Shown here piece by piece: positions 15,885 through 23,790 of a stretch of DNA of 64,000 nt. The notes under the pieces are model-generated. The model worked only from the letters and a program-made list of their open reading frames with translations. It made no database searches and was not told the DNA's origin. The first letter of the stretch is position 1; each line of letters starts with the position of its first letter. Source of the DNA: JACVRW01 sp963813495 (GTDB lineage: Bacteria > Actinomycetota > Thermoleophilia > Solirubrobacterales > Thermoleophilaceae); the NCBI GenBank assembly GCA_963813495.1, contig CAWEZC010000006.1:67877-131876 (forward strand), given 5' to 3'. A program made the translations under genes and the position numbers.

Positions 15885-16689
15885 GGCGGTGATTCTGGCT
15901 GGCGCGGCGGCGGTGCTGCTCACGGGAGGCGGGTCCGCGACGGCCCAGGGAAGCGGCGCCAACGTGCTCGTCGTGGGCGACAGCCTGCAGGTCGGGACGG
16001 GCCCCTACCTGGAGCAGCAGCTCGGTGCTGTGCCGGTGGAGTTCGACCAACAGCAGAGTCGCGGCAGCGGGGTCGGCCTCTCCATCCTGCGGTCGCGCCT
16101 CAGCCCTGAGCACAACGTGGTGATCTTCGACTTGGGCACCAACGACGATCCCGGCAACCCGGACGCCCTCATCGCGACGATGAGAGCGGCGCGCCAGGCC
16201 AGCGGCGACCGCTGCCTGATCGTGGCGACGATTCTCCGGCCGCCCTACAACGGAGTGTCTGTGGACGGCATGAATGCGGCGATCCAGGGCTTCGCTGCCG
16301 AGACCCCGAACGTCGTGCTGGTGGACTGGTACGGGGTGGCCACCAGCACACCGAAGCTCCTCTACCCGGACGGCGTGCACGCGCGGCCCGAGGGCTACGC
16401 GCTGCGCGGCCGCCTGCTGGCCGACGGCGTGGCCCAGTGCGAGGGTGGAGGATCACGCGCGACCACCGGCATCCCCGCTCCACGGGGCAACGCCGAGCGG
16501 CCGCCGCCGATCCCCCACTGGGAGCCGCAGCCGGCACCGGAGCGCGACCTGCAGGTGGAGGCTCCGGCCCCGCTCGTGGCCATCGGTTCGGCCGTCCGCG
16601 GCGCCGCCGCCCTGGTGGCCGCGGCGGGCCGCGATGCCCGCCAGGCCGCAGGCATGGGGCCGCCCGAGCCCGTGCTCGGAGCCGAGTAA
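15835..16689 (+). CDS. Secreted SGNH/GDSL hydrolase with Pro-rich tail
   Basis: About 284 residues. A signal peptide ending SATAQ precedes a compact SGNH domain: VVGDSLQVGT, LGTNDDPGNPD and YPDGVHARPEGY hold the catalytic blocks. The last 90 residues are proline-rich and then alanine-rich and look disordered. It is paralogous to 12895-13494. ATG 15835 gives a basic n-region and has AGGA four bases upstream, but it lies on the antisense of the MBOAT N-terminus. ATG 15817 and GTG 15889 are alternatives; the last would remove the overlap but leave no basic n-region. Probably works with the divergent MBOAT operon. Confidence 0.75.
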   Translation: MNTTTKKAANSIVGKLTAVILAGAAAVLLTGGGSATAQGSGANVLVVGDSLQVGTGPYLEQQLGAVPVEFDQQQSRGSGVGLSILRSRLSPEHNVVIFDLGTNDDPGNPDALIATMRAARQASGDRCLIVATILRPPYNGVSVDGMNAAIQGFAAETPNVVLVDWYGVATSTPKLLYPDGVHARPEGYALRGRLLADGVAQCEGGGSRATTGIPAPRGNAERPPPIPHWEPQPAPERDLQVEAPAPLVAIGSAVRGAAALVAAAGRDARQAAGMGPPEPVLGAE

Positions 16690-16721
16690 CCCAATTTCTG
16701 GCCCCAGCCCGGTCCATCCGT

Positions 16722-16727
16722 TACGTT
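16722..16727 (+). promoter_or_regulatory. -10 box TACGTT, leaderless layout
   Basis: TACGTT ends seven bases before the ATG at 16735 of the triple-domain secreted protein gene, which has no ribosome site. No good -35 element is visible at the expected distance. Confidence 0.5.
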
Positions 16728-16734
16728 GCCGCGC

Positions 16735-17649
16735 ATGACTCGTACGAGAAGGACCCTCACCGCACTGGCTGTCGTGGCCGCAGCCGCGTTCGCCCTGGCT
16801 CCCTCGGCCTCGGCGGCCGAAGCCGAATGCCCGGGCACGTTCGAGGTGCTCCACAACGACCGCATCGGCAGCATGCAGCTGCCCAAGGGTCCCTACGTGG
16901 TCACCCTCCTCGATTCCACCGAGATCGGCTGCACCGAGGCCTCGCGCCTGTTCAGCCAGTTCCTGGAGGACTTCGATGGCCGCCTTCCGCGACCGTGGGT
17001 CGGCGCCGCGTCCAGCCGCACCTTCACCGAGGGGCGCGGGAGCAGCATCGGCTTCCGCGTCACACCGGCCACCAACCCGCTTCCGCCGACTCCGCCGCAC
17101 CCGCCCTCGAAGCGAGTCTGCCCGGGTTACTTCAGCGTGCTGCACAACGACTACATCGGCAGCCTCAGCATCCCCAAGGGCAAGTACCACCTGATCCTGC
17201 TGTCGCTCACGAACTCGTACTCCTGCTCGCGGGCCTCGAGTGACTTCGCCCGCTTCCTGCAGGACTACGACGGCGTGCTGCCGCGGCCCTGGTATCTCGA
17301 CCCCGCCACAGCGAGCTTCCAGAGGGGCAGCTCGCACGTAGGCTTCCGCATCAAGGCCTACGTGACCACCGGAGGCAGCGGCAACGGCCGGCACCCCTCG
17401 GGCGGCCAGACGAGGTGCCCGGCGACGTTCCGGGTGCTGAACAACGACAGCATCGGGAAGCTCAAGCTCAGGAGGGGCAACTACAACGTCTGGGTCCGTG
17501 GACTCAGCTGCCCGCGCTCCTCGACCCTGTTCGCCCAGTTCCTGCAGGACACCAGCGGCGTGCTCCCGCGGCCGTGGGTCCTGAACGTGCCGACGGCGAC
17601 CTTCTCACGAGGGAAGGTCAACTTCCGCGTGAAGCCGGTGCAGCGCTAG
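16735..17649 (+). CDS. Secreted protein with three copies of an unrecognised domain
   Basis: A 304-residue protein. A signal peptide (basic start, hydrophobic core, cleavage near SASAAEA) is followed by three homologous units beginning at about residues 32, 129 and 228. Each has a CPxxFxVLxND motif, then IGxxxxxxGxY, two further cysteines or one, and FxxFLxDxxGxLPRPW, ending in a short beta-like strand (GFRV, GFRI, NFRV). The first two units are separated by a Pro-rich linker. The paired cysteines suggest disulfides outside the cell. No known domain is recognised. It follows the MBOAT/SGNH cluster on the plus strand but has its own promoter-like box. Confidence 0.8.
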   Translation: MTRTRRTLTALAVVAAAAFALAPSASAAEAECPGTFEVLHNDRIGSMQLPKGPYVVTLLDSTEIGCTEASRLFSQFLEDFDGRLPRPWVGAASSRTFTEGRGSSIGFRVTPATNPLPPTPPHPPSKRVCPGYFSVLHNDYIGSLSIPKGKYHLILLSLTNSYSCSRASSDFARFLQDYDGVLPRPWYLDPATASFQRGSSHVGFRIKAYVTTGGSGNGRHPSGGQTRCPATFRVLNNDSIGKLKLRRGNYNVWVRGLSCPRSSTLFAQFLQDTSGVLPRPWVLNVPTATFSRGKVNFRVKPVQR

Positions 17650-17655
17650 CAGAGA

Positions 17656-17674
17656 TCGGCCGCTAGTCGGCCGA
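17656..17674. terminator. Hairpin between convergent genes
   Basis: TCGGCCG at 17656-17662 and CGGCCGA at 17668-17674 form a perfect seven-base stem with loop CTAGT. It lies between the convergent triple-domain and coiled-coil genes and includes the stop codon of the latter. There is no T-run, so termination in either direction is only plausible. Confidence 0.35.
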
Positions 17675-18199
17675 CTGGCACTGGTCCTGGATCGACTCGA
17701 GCTCGGCCACCGCCGCCTTGGCGCCCGCTCTGGCGGACGAGGCGTTGAAGAAGCGATCAAGCGAATTCACCGCGCCCTGAACGCAAGCGGCGGACAGCTG
17801 GTTCTCCTGCCGGGCCTGGGCCAGGGCGGCCTTCTGCTTCTGGTCTTTGCCCTGGGCGGCGGCGGTCTGGCCGCGCGCCGTCTCGACCTCGGCGGCTTCC
17901 TTCTGAATCGTCTGCCTGAGGTTGCGAGCCTGGGCCTCCTCGCGGATGAAGCGGCGCTTCACGCGCCGGAATGCCGCCCGCTCGCGAGCGCCGAAGGCCT
18001 GCAACCGCCGCTCGGTCTGGGCCGCCTCGCCCTGCTGGGCGGCCAGCTCGGTCTTCTGCTGCTCGATCGTGGCATTGGCGTCGTCGAGGTCCGACTTGGT
18101 GGTGAAGGCCCAGATGCCGAGTCCGATGGCAGCCAGAGCACAGATCGCGGCGATCACGATCCAGCCGGTCGGTCGCCCTCCCTGCTGCGAGTCATCCAT
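17663..18199 (-). CDS. Single-pass membrane protein with long coiled coil
   Basis: A 178-residue protein. One transmembrane helix (WIVIAAICALAAIGLGIWAF) lies near residues 13-32, followed by about 100 residues of heptad-like, Lys/Glu/Gln/Ala-rich helix (TIEQQKTELAAQQGEAAQ and onward). The C-terminal 45 residues carry two cysteines (SAACVQGAV and QDQCQSAD) that could form a disulfide if outside the membrane. ATG 18199 has GGGAG about nine bases upstream. No family is recognised. Such proteins may span the periplasm-like space or scaffold other proteins; this is not shown. Confidence 0.7.
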   Translation of the reverse strand: MDDSQQGGRPTGWIVIAAICALAAIGLGIWAFTTKSDLDDANATIEQQKTELAAQQGEAAQTERRLQAFGARERAAFRRVKRRFIREEAQARNLRQTIQKEAAEVETARGQTAAAQGKDQKQKAALAQARQENQLSAACVQGAVNSLDRFFNASSARAGAKAAVAELESIQDQCQSAD

Positions 18200-18297
18200 G
18201 CGCGGGTGCTCCCTTTGAGTTTGTGGGTGCCCCAAACGGGGCCGGAGGCAGGCGCAGCATGACGCGGCTGCAACGGACGGCGCAAACCGAGGGCCGG

Positions 18298-18669
18298 CTA
18301 GCTGCCGGAGAGATCCGGCAACTTGGCGCGAAGATGCTCCTCGAGCGTCTCGCGCACCCAGCGCCTCTCCTCCGAGCCGGCCATGCGGTAGCGGCCGAGC
18401 AGCTCCTTCTGCCCCTCGAGCGGCAGGCCGGAGAGCTCCCAGCGCACGGCGAGGCGCTCGAAGAGGAACTCGACGCGGCGCTGCCAGCGGTCCTCGGCCG
18501 AGGCCGCCGGCCTGCTCTCCAGCGCATCGAGCTGCTGCCGTGTGCCGGCGCTCAGCTCGTCGCGCAGGCTGAGCACGTTGCCCTCGGAGTCGGTGTAGTC
18601 GGTGAAGGCGGCGGGAGCGGCCGGCTCTGCGCCGCCCTGCTTTGCCCGTCGCCGGCTGCGGCGGCCCAT
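18298..18669 (-). CDS. Small hydrophilic protein, unknown
   Basis: A 123-residue acidic/basic protein without signal peptide or membrane segment. After a basic start (GRRSRRRAKQGG) it has an FTDYTDSEGNVLSLRDELS segment and a helical body (RWQRRVEFLFERLAVRWELSG, KELLGRYRMA, RWVRETLEEHL). Codon use is like that of neighbours, and the frame is the only long one with coherent protein character here. It lies between a coiled-coil membrane protein and a cNMP-binding protein on the same strand. I do not recognise a family. Confidence 0.6.
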   Translation of the reverse strand: MGRRSRRRAKQGGAEPAAPAAFTDYTDSEGNVLSLRDELSAGTRQQLDALESRPAASAEDRWQRRVEFLFERLAVRWELSGLPLEGQKELLGRYRMAGSEERRWVRETLEEHLRAKLPDLSGS

Positions 18670-18698
18670 GGCTCACATGGTGGCAGTGCGCCGGCGGG

Positions 18699-19109
18699 TC
18701 AGCCGGACTCTGGACCGACCAGCGCGCGGTAGCGTTCGTCCACTGCCGCGCGAATGCGCTCGCCCACGTCGGGCAGCGACGCCGCAGTGCTGCGGAAGTC
18801 CTGCTCGCTCATGACGAGTGCGCAGAGGGGCGAGGTGGCGGTCACCGACGCGTTGCGCGCGGCGCCCTCGACGATGCCCATCTCGCCCAGGAAGTCCCCG
18901 GGTCCCAGGGCGGCGACGTGCTCGCCGTCGCGTACGACCTCGGCCGTGCCCTCCAAGATCACGAAGAACTCATAGGCGAACTCACCCTGCCGCACGAGCT
19001 CGGCGCCCTCCGCGAGATCGATCTCATCGGCGCGCTGCGCCACCTGGCGCAGCTGCTTCGACGACAGGGACTCGAACAGCGGGATCCCCTTCAGACGAGC
19101 CAGGTCCAT
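18699..19109 (-). CDS. Cyclic-nucleotide-binding (cNMP) domain protein
   Basis: A 136-residue stand-alone cNMP-binding domain. It shows the beta-roll pattern of Crp-type sensors: IPLFESLSSKQLRQVA, LVRQGEFAYEFFVILEGTAEV, GPGDFLGEMGIVEGAARNASVTA (the phosphate-binding cassette) and a final helix. There is no DNA-binding helix-turn-helix, so it is not a complete Crp regulator; it may sense a nucleotide and act on a partner. GGAGGAG lies just before the ATG. The cassette has ARNASV where cAMP binders usually have RSAxV, so the ligand is uncertain. Confidence 0.8.
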   Translation of the reverse strand: MDLARLKGIPLFESLSSKQLRQVAQRADEIDLAEGAELVRQGEFAYEFFVILEGTAEVVRDGEHVAALGPGDFLGEMGIVEGAARNASVTATSPLCALVMSEQDFRSTAASLPDVGERIRAAVDERYRALVGPESG

Positions 19110-19232
19110 GTTTCTCCTCCACTCAGAGACGTCAGACGACGATCCTAGCCCGCAACTGCATCATCGGCTACGCGCCGGAGGAATTCGCGTACCCGCCGGT
19201 CGTAGCCTCGACAAGGCCGGCCCCTCCGACCG

Positions 19233-20720
19233 GTGGAAGTCACGAGCCTCGGCAGCACGCGCGCACACGCCTCCGAGGAGGAGATCGGCACCGTCGTGTC
19301 CTGCGTTGCCGTGGAAGAGCCCGTGATCGAGGAAGCGGCCGACCTCGCCCGTAGGCTTGCCGCCGGCATGGGTTCCGCAGCCGAGCCTTCGCCACCCGGC
19401 GTCATCGTCAGGCGGCTGTCCACCAGTGAGCGCTCGCCGCGCTGGCGCCAGCGGCTGCGGCTGCGCGAGGGCATGGCGCGCAGTCTTGTGCTCGTGCCCG
19501 GCTGCTACCTGCTGGCTGCGGCGGTGCTGGGGATCCTGGTGCCGGAGATCGACCGCCGGCGCGGCCGCGATGCCTGGCTTGACCTCGACCCAGACTCCGC
19601 CCGCTCGATTCTCGAGGCGGTGGCCACGGGCATGATCACCTTCTCCGGCCTGGTCGTCTCGATCGCCGTGCTCGTGATCCAGTTCGGCGCCGGGCAGTAC
19701 TCGCCCCGGCTGGTGCTGGTGTTCCGGCGCGACCCGTTGGTCAAGCACGCCCTCGGCCTGTTCGTGGTGCCCGGCCTCTACTCGCTGGTGGCCGTGAGTG
19801 CGATCGGCGGGAGCGACTCGTCGGTGCGCCCTGACCTCACGGTGATCGTCGCCCTGATCCTGATGGTGGCGGCACTGATCGCCCTCTTTCGCTTCATCGC
19901 GCGGCTGCTCGACCTGCTGCGCCCGCGGCGGATCTACGCCCACCTGGCCGGGCAGGCGCTCGTGGCCATCGACGACGTCTACCCGGTTGGGTTGGGCGAG
20001 GAGGCCCAGCGCTTCCAGCTCGTGCGCACGCCCGTGACCTCGGTGATCGCCAACGCTCAGCCCGGAGCCGTGCTCGCGGCGATCGACCGCGCCGGTGCCG
20101 TGCGGGTGGCCGCTGACGCGGGAGTGGTGGTCGAGGTGGCGCTGCCCGTGGGCGGCCACCTGCCACGGGGCGCGCCGCTGTTTCGCGTCCACGGAGAGGG
20201 CCGCGTCGACGAGGCGGAGCTTCGTGATTGCGCCCTGTTCTCCGACGGGCGCACGATCACCCAGGACCCGGCCTTCGCCATACGCGCGATGGTCGACGTG
20301 GCCTGCCGGGCCCTGTCGCCGGCGGTGAACGATCCCACGACGGCGGTCGAGTGTCTCGATGGCCTCGAGGGCGTGCTGCTGGCGCTCGCGGGCCGGCGTC
20401 TCGAGGGGTCGGCGATCGTGGACGGCGACGGCACGGTGCGCGTCCTGCTGCCCACACCCGGCTGGGAGGAACTGCTGACCCTCGCCCTCACCGAGATCCG
20501 CCACTACGGGGCCGAGGCCCCGCAGGTCATGCGCCGCTTTCGCGCCCTGCTCCAGGAGCTCGAGCGGGCGGCCCCGGAGGCGCGGGGGCCGGAGCTCGCC
20601 CGGCAGATGGTGCTGCTCGAGGCGGCCGTGGAGCGCGGCTTCCCCGATCCGGCAGAGCGCGCGATCGCACGCGTGCCGGATCGCGTAGGACTGGGCTCCG
20701 GTGTGCAGGACTGGGTCTAG
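19233..20720 (+). CDS. DUF2254 membrane protein
   Basis: About 495 residues. After a poorly conserved leader, RLREGMARSLVLVPGCYLLAA begins the DUF2254 region with about four transmembrane segments. A large soluble C-terminal part has the signature SPAVNDPTTAVECLDGL. Function is unknown; the family is widespread in bacteria and sits in the inner membrane. GTG 19233 is the first start of a coding-like stretch, but ATG 19368, closer to the conserved region, is also possible. Neither has a clear ribosome site. The 3' end overlaps the convergent DUF3089 gene by four bases. Confidence 0.8.
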   Translation: MEVTSLGSTRAHASEEEIGTVVSCVAVEEPVIEEAADLARRLAAGMGSAAEPSPPGVIVRRLSTSERSPRWRQRLRLREGMARSLVLVPGCYLLAAAVLGILVPEIDRRRGRDAWLDLDPDSARSILEAVATGMITFSGLVVSIAVLVIQFGAGQYSPRLVLVFRRDPLVKHALGLFVVPGLYSLVAVSAIGGSDSSVRPDLTVIVALILMVAALIALFRFIARLLDLLRPRRIYAHLAGQALVAIDDVYPVGLGEEAQRFQLVRTPVTSVIANAQPGAVLAAIDRAGAVRVAADAGVVVEVALPVGGHLPRGAPLFRVHGEGRVDEAELRDCALFSDGRTITQDPAFAIRAMVDVACRALSPAVNDPTTAVECLDGLEGVLLALAGRRLEGSAIVDGDGTVRVLLPTPGWEELLTLALTEIRHYGAEAPQVMRRFRALLQELERAAPEARGPELARQMVLLEAAVERGFPDPAERAIARVPDRVGLGSGVQDWV

Positions 20721-21847
20721 CGGGCGGCGCGCCTCTCACGTTTCAGGTAAGCGCGGGCCTGGCGGGCGACCATCCTCGTGAGCGTGCCGAGCGCGATGTT
20801 TCCGTCCAGCAGGTGAAGGCCCCAGCCGGCGTCGGGAACCGGGTTGAAGCTGCGCCCCCCTGGGTTCGAGGTGACCTGCAGGACGCGGGCGCCGCCGGCC
20901 GAAGAGCAGCGGCCACGTGTGGCCCCGGGCACCGCGACCCAGGGAGTGGACACCACCGGCAACGGCCCGTTGGTCACGGCCATGGTGCCCACGGCGATGG
21001 CGCCGGGAGCGAAGGGCTCGCTCGGGAACACCAGCTCGAGCGGACCGGACCCACCGGCCAGCGCCGCCGGGTTGGTGCACAGCACCTCGAGACGGGGGTC
21101 CGAGCTGCGGCCGAACAGGGCGTTGCCGGGCACCGGGCTGTTGAAGGTCGAGAAGGCGATCACGCAGCTCAGCTGGCCCGCGCTGCGGCAGGCCCTGACG
21201 TTGCGGAAGTCGCCGCCGGCGTCGCGGTCCTTCCTGACGGTCACGCCCCCGCCCAGTAGCACGGCCGAGATCAGGCGCCGGCGCGCTCGCGGAGCCGGAT
21301 CGATCTCCCGAGCGACGAGCTCGCGCAGCATGAAGGTGCCCTGCGAGTGGCTCAGCAGGACCACGCCGCGGCCGTTGTTGTGCTTTCTCAGGTAGGTGCG
21401 CCAGGCCTCGCGCACGTCGGAGTACGCGCGCTCGCGGTTCGCCTCCGTGACCGCCGGACTGCGCAGCCCGGCGATCGTGATCTGCCGGTAGACGGGGGCG
21501 TAGACCCGGCACTGGCTCGAGTAGCGGGCTGCTTGATAGAGGGCGATCGAGCGCAGCTCCGGATCGATGCTTTTGGTGGCCTGCAGGGCGGTCTGGTTGC
21601 TGACCGTCGGGTAGACGTAGAAGCAGTCGAACTTCGGCCGGCGGGCGCGCCTGACGTTCACCGTCGCCAGCTGCCTCTCCGTGGGCGAGAGCACCGTCGT
21701 TCGCAGACTCGGCGTGCACGGATTGTCGCTCAGTCCCGGCTTGCAGAGCCAGACGGTCTCGGCGGCGGCGGGTGCGGCCAGGGCCAGCGTGGCCAGGCAG
21801 GCGGTGGTCAGGGCGAGGAGCGCGAGGGGCCCCGGCGGCGTCGGCAT
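20717..21847 (-). CDS. Secreted DUF3089 alpha/beta hydrolase
   Basis: A 376-residue exported protein. A signal peptide (hydrophobic run ending LALAAPAAAE) precedes the DUF3089 domain: WLCKPG, FDCFYVYPTV, the nucleophile elbow VVLLSHSQGT and LLDGNIAL toward the C-terminus. DUF3089 proteins belong to the alpha/beta hydrolase superfamily and are lipase- or esterase-like; substrate is unknown. Several cysteines suggest disulfides. The ATG has TAGGAT six bases upstream and no ribosome site. Divergent from the thioesterase gene. Confidence 0.82.
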   Translation of the reverse strand: MPTPPGPLALLALTTACLATLALAAPAAAETVWLCKPGLSDNPCTPSLRTTVLSPTERQLATVNVRRARRPKFDCFYVYPTVSNQTALQATKSIDPELRSIALYQAARYSSQCRVYAPVYRQITIAGLRSPAVTEANRERAYSDVREAWRTYLRKHNNGRGVVLLSHSQGTFMLRELVAREIDPAPRARRRLISAVLLGGGVTVRKDRDAGGDFRNVRACRSAGQLSCVIAFSTFNSPVPGNALFGRSSDPRLEVLCTNPAALAGGSGPLELVFPSEPFAPGAIAVGTMAVTNGPLPVVSTPWVAVPGATRGRCSSAGGARVLQVTSNPGGRSFNPVPDAGWGLHLLDGNIALGTLTRMVARQARAYLKRERRAAR

Positions 21848-21853
21848 CGGCGC

Positions 21854-21859
21854 ATCCTA
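21854..21859 (-). promoter_or_regulatory. -10 box TAGGAT, leaderless layout
   Basis: On the minus strand TAGGAT ends six bases before the ATG at 21847 of the DUF3089 gene. On the plus strand TAGTCT at 21866-21871 lies 11 bases before the thioesterase ATG, so the divergent promoters abut. Confidence 0.5.
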
Positions 21860-21882
21860 GGCGGTTAGTCTTGCCGGCCTCG

Positions 21883-22665
21883 ATGGGCGACTTCGAGGCC
21901 GACACCGCCGTTCGCGCCACTGGCGCGGGCCGCTTCAGCTGCGACATACGGCGCGACTGGTGGGTCGTCGCCGGGCCCAACGGGGGCTACCTGGCGGCGA
22001 TCATCGTGCGGGCGCTGAGCCAGAGCCCGGCGGCTGCGGAACGCCCACTTCGCTCGCTCACCGTGCATTACCTGCGTGCGCCGGAAGCGGGCGCTGCCGA
22101 CGTCGAGGTGAGCGTGGATCGCCAGGGCCGCTCGGTCAGCTTCATGCGCGCCGCCCTCGTGCAGAACAACCGGATGTGCGCCACGGCGCTGGCGGTCTTC
22201 GCTCGCGATCGCAGCGGGCTCGAGCTCGATCGGGCGCCGGCGCCCCACGTGCCCGCGCCCGAGGAGATCGAGCAGCCGCCCGACCGCCCGGAGGCCCCGC
22301 CCTTCGGACGTGAATTCGACTTCCGCCCGGCGATCGGGAACGGCGTCTTCGGGCAGGCCGAAGCGCCGCTCACCGGAGGCTGGCTGCGCTTCCGCGACGA
22401 GCGCCCGCTGGACGCGCCGGCGCTGGTGGCGCTCTGCGACTCGTGGTTTCCCGCGGTCTTCGCCGTGTCGGACGGGCCGCTGGCCGTGCCCACGCTCGAG
22501 CTGACTGTCCACCTACGCGCTCCGCTGCCGCGCCCGCACGACTGGCTGCTGGGCCGCTACGCCACCCGGGTGGCTCGCGACGGCTTCCTGGAAGAGGATG
22601 CCGAGCTGTTCGGCCGTGACGGGCGCCTGCTCGCCCAGTCACGGCAGCTGGCTCTGTCGGGATAG
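21883..22665 (+). CDS. Acyl-CoA thioesterase family protein (TesB-like double hotdog)
   Basis: A 260-residue protein with two hotdog halves. The first has WWVVAGPNGGYLAAIIVRAL and LRSLTVHYLRAPEAG, typical of the TesB/PF13622 thioesterase family; the second has LTVHLRAPLPRPHDWLLGRY and the closing GRLLAQSRQLALSG. It would hydrolyse or bind acyl thioesters in the cytoplasm. It starts a plus-strand run with a glycosyltransferase gene 12 bases downstream and a deacetylase overlapping that, although the glycosyltransferase has its own TAGGAT box. Specificity is unknown. Confidence 0.82.
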   Translation: MGDFEADTAVRATGAGRFSCDIRRDWWVVAGPNGGYLAAIIVRALSQSPAAAERPLRSLTVHYLRAPEAGAADVEVSVDRQGRSVSFMRAALVQNNRMCATALAVFARDRSGLELDRAPAPHVPAPEEIEQPPDRPEAPPFGREFDFRPAIGNGVFGQAEAPLTGGWLRFRDERPLDAPALVALCDSWFPAVFAVSDGPLAVPTLELTVHLRAPLPRPHDWLLGRYATRVARDGFLEEDAELFGRDGRLLAQSRQLALSG

Positions 22666-22668
22666 GAT
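22663..22668 (+). promoter_or_regulatory. -10 box TAGGAT before the glycosyltransferase gene
   Basis: TAGGAT overlaps the thioesterase stop codon and ends nine bases before the GTG at 22678. The spacing is slightly long for a leaderless start, and read-through from the upstream gene is possible. Confidence 0.35.
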
Positions 22669-22677
22669 CACCGGCCA

Positions 22678-23790
22678 GTGCGGGTGCTCTACGGGGTCAA
22701 CGGAGAAGGCATGGGGCACGCGACCCGCTCGCACGTGGTCATCGAGTCCCTGCTGACCGCCGAGCACGACGTGCGCGTGGTCGCCTCGCAGGCCGCGTTC
22801 CGCTACCTGAAGGACCGGCTGCCGTTCGTGGACGAGATCTTCGGGCCCAGCTTCGCCATGGAGGAGGGCGAGATCCGGCGCTGGGCGACGGTGCGCCAGA
22901 ACTTCAAGCTCGCGCCGCGCCAGCTGCCCGACACCCTCAAGGACTGGCTCGCGGTCGTGGACGAGTGGCAGCCCGACGTGGTGATCACGGACTTCGAGCC
23001 GCTAGCCGGTATGTACGCGCGCCTCAGCCGCACCCCGCTCGTCTGCGTCGACAACATCAACATGATCGATCGCTGCAAGCACGACGCGGAGATCATCGGC
23101 GACCAGCACAGCGACTTCCTCGTGGCGCGTGCGGTGACCCGTGCGATGGTCCCGACCGCGGGCGACTACCTCGTCATCACCTTCTTTCGCCCGCCCATCC
23201 TGCGCGGCCGCACCAGCTTCGTTCCCCCGATCCTGCGCCCCGAGATCATCGCCGCCGAGGCCGAGCGCGGCGATCACCTGGTCGTCTACTCGAGCGGCGA
23301 CCCGCGGCTGCTCGAGGCGCTGCAATCGAGCGGGATGCGCTGTCTGGTCTACGGGATGCGGGGCGGGCCCGAGGAGGGCACGGTCGACGGCAATCTCGAG
23401 TTTCGCCCGCGTTCCAACGAGGGCTTCGTGGCTGACCTGTGCAGCGCCCGCGCGGTGGTGGCCGGCGGTGGCTTCTCGCTGATGAGCGAAGCGGTGTACC
23501 TCGGCAAGCCGACGCTGGCGGTGCCGCTGCATGGCCAGTTCGAGCAGGTGATGAACGCTCGCTATCTGGAGCGCGAGCGCTTCGGCATGTGCGCGACAGA
23601 GGTCACACCCGAGGTCCTGTCCAGCTTCCTGGGCAGCCTCGACGAGTTTGATGAGGCCTTGTCGCACTACGATCAGGAGGGCAATACGGTGGCTCTGCAG
23701 ACGATCGAGGAACGCGCGCTGACGGCCGCGAGCCAGGACCGCCGCACGCGCAGGCGGCTGAGGCGGACGGCGCGCCGGGTGGTCAAGTGA
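22678..23790 (+). CDS. Glycosyltransferase of the MJ1255/UDP-glucuronosyltransferase-like GT-B type
   Basis: A 370-residue GT-B glycosyltransferase. The N-terminal motif LYGVNGEGMGHATRSHVV and the central VITDFEPLAG are those of the MJ1255/VC2487 family, related to MurG and MGDG synthase. The donor-binding C-terminal domain has VVAGGGFSLMSEAVYLGKPTLAVPL and QFEQVMNARYLE. It probably transfers a sugar to a lipid or polymer at the cytoplasmic face. The deacetylase gene overlaps its stop (GTGA), suggesting both act on one glycan. Confidence 0.85.
   Translation: MRVLYGVNGEGMGHATRSHVVIESLLTAEHDVRVVASQAAFRYLKDRLPFVDEIFGPSFAMEEGEIRRWATVRQNFKLAPRQLPDTLKDWLAVVDEWQPDVVITDFEPLAGMYARLSRTPLVCVDNINMIDRCKHDAEIIGDQHSDFLVARAVTRAMVPTAGDYLVITFFRPPILRGRTSFVPPILRPEIIAAEAERGDHLVVYSSGDPRLLEALQSSGMRCLVYGMRGGPEEGTVDGNLEFRPRSNEGFVADLCSARAVVAGGGFSLMSEAVYLGKPTLAVPLHGQFEQVMNARYLERERFGMCATEVTPEVLSSFLGSLDEFDEALSHYDQEGNTVALQTIEERALTAASQDRRTRRRLRRTARRVVK

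Noticed and set aside
19145..19474. Minus-strand 109-codon frame opposite the start of the DUF2254 gene
   Set aside because: Arg/Ser-rich with no domain; the plus frame has coding-like codon use through this region.
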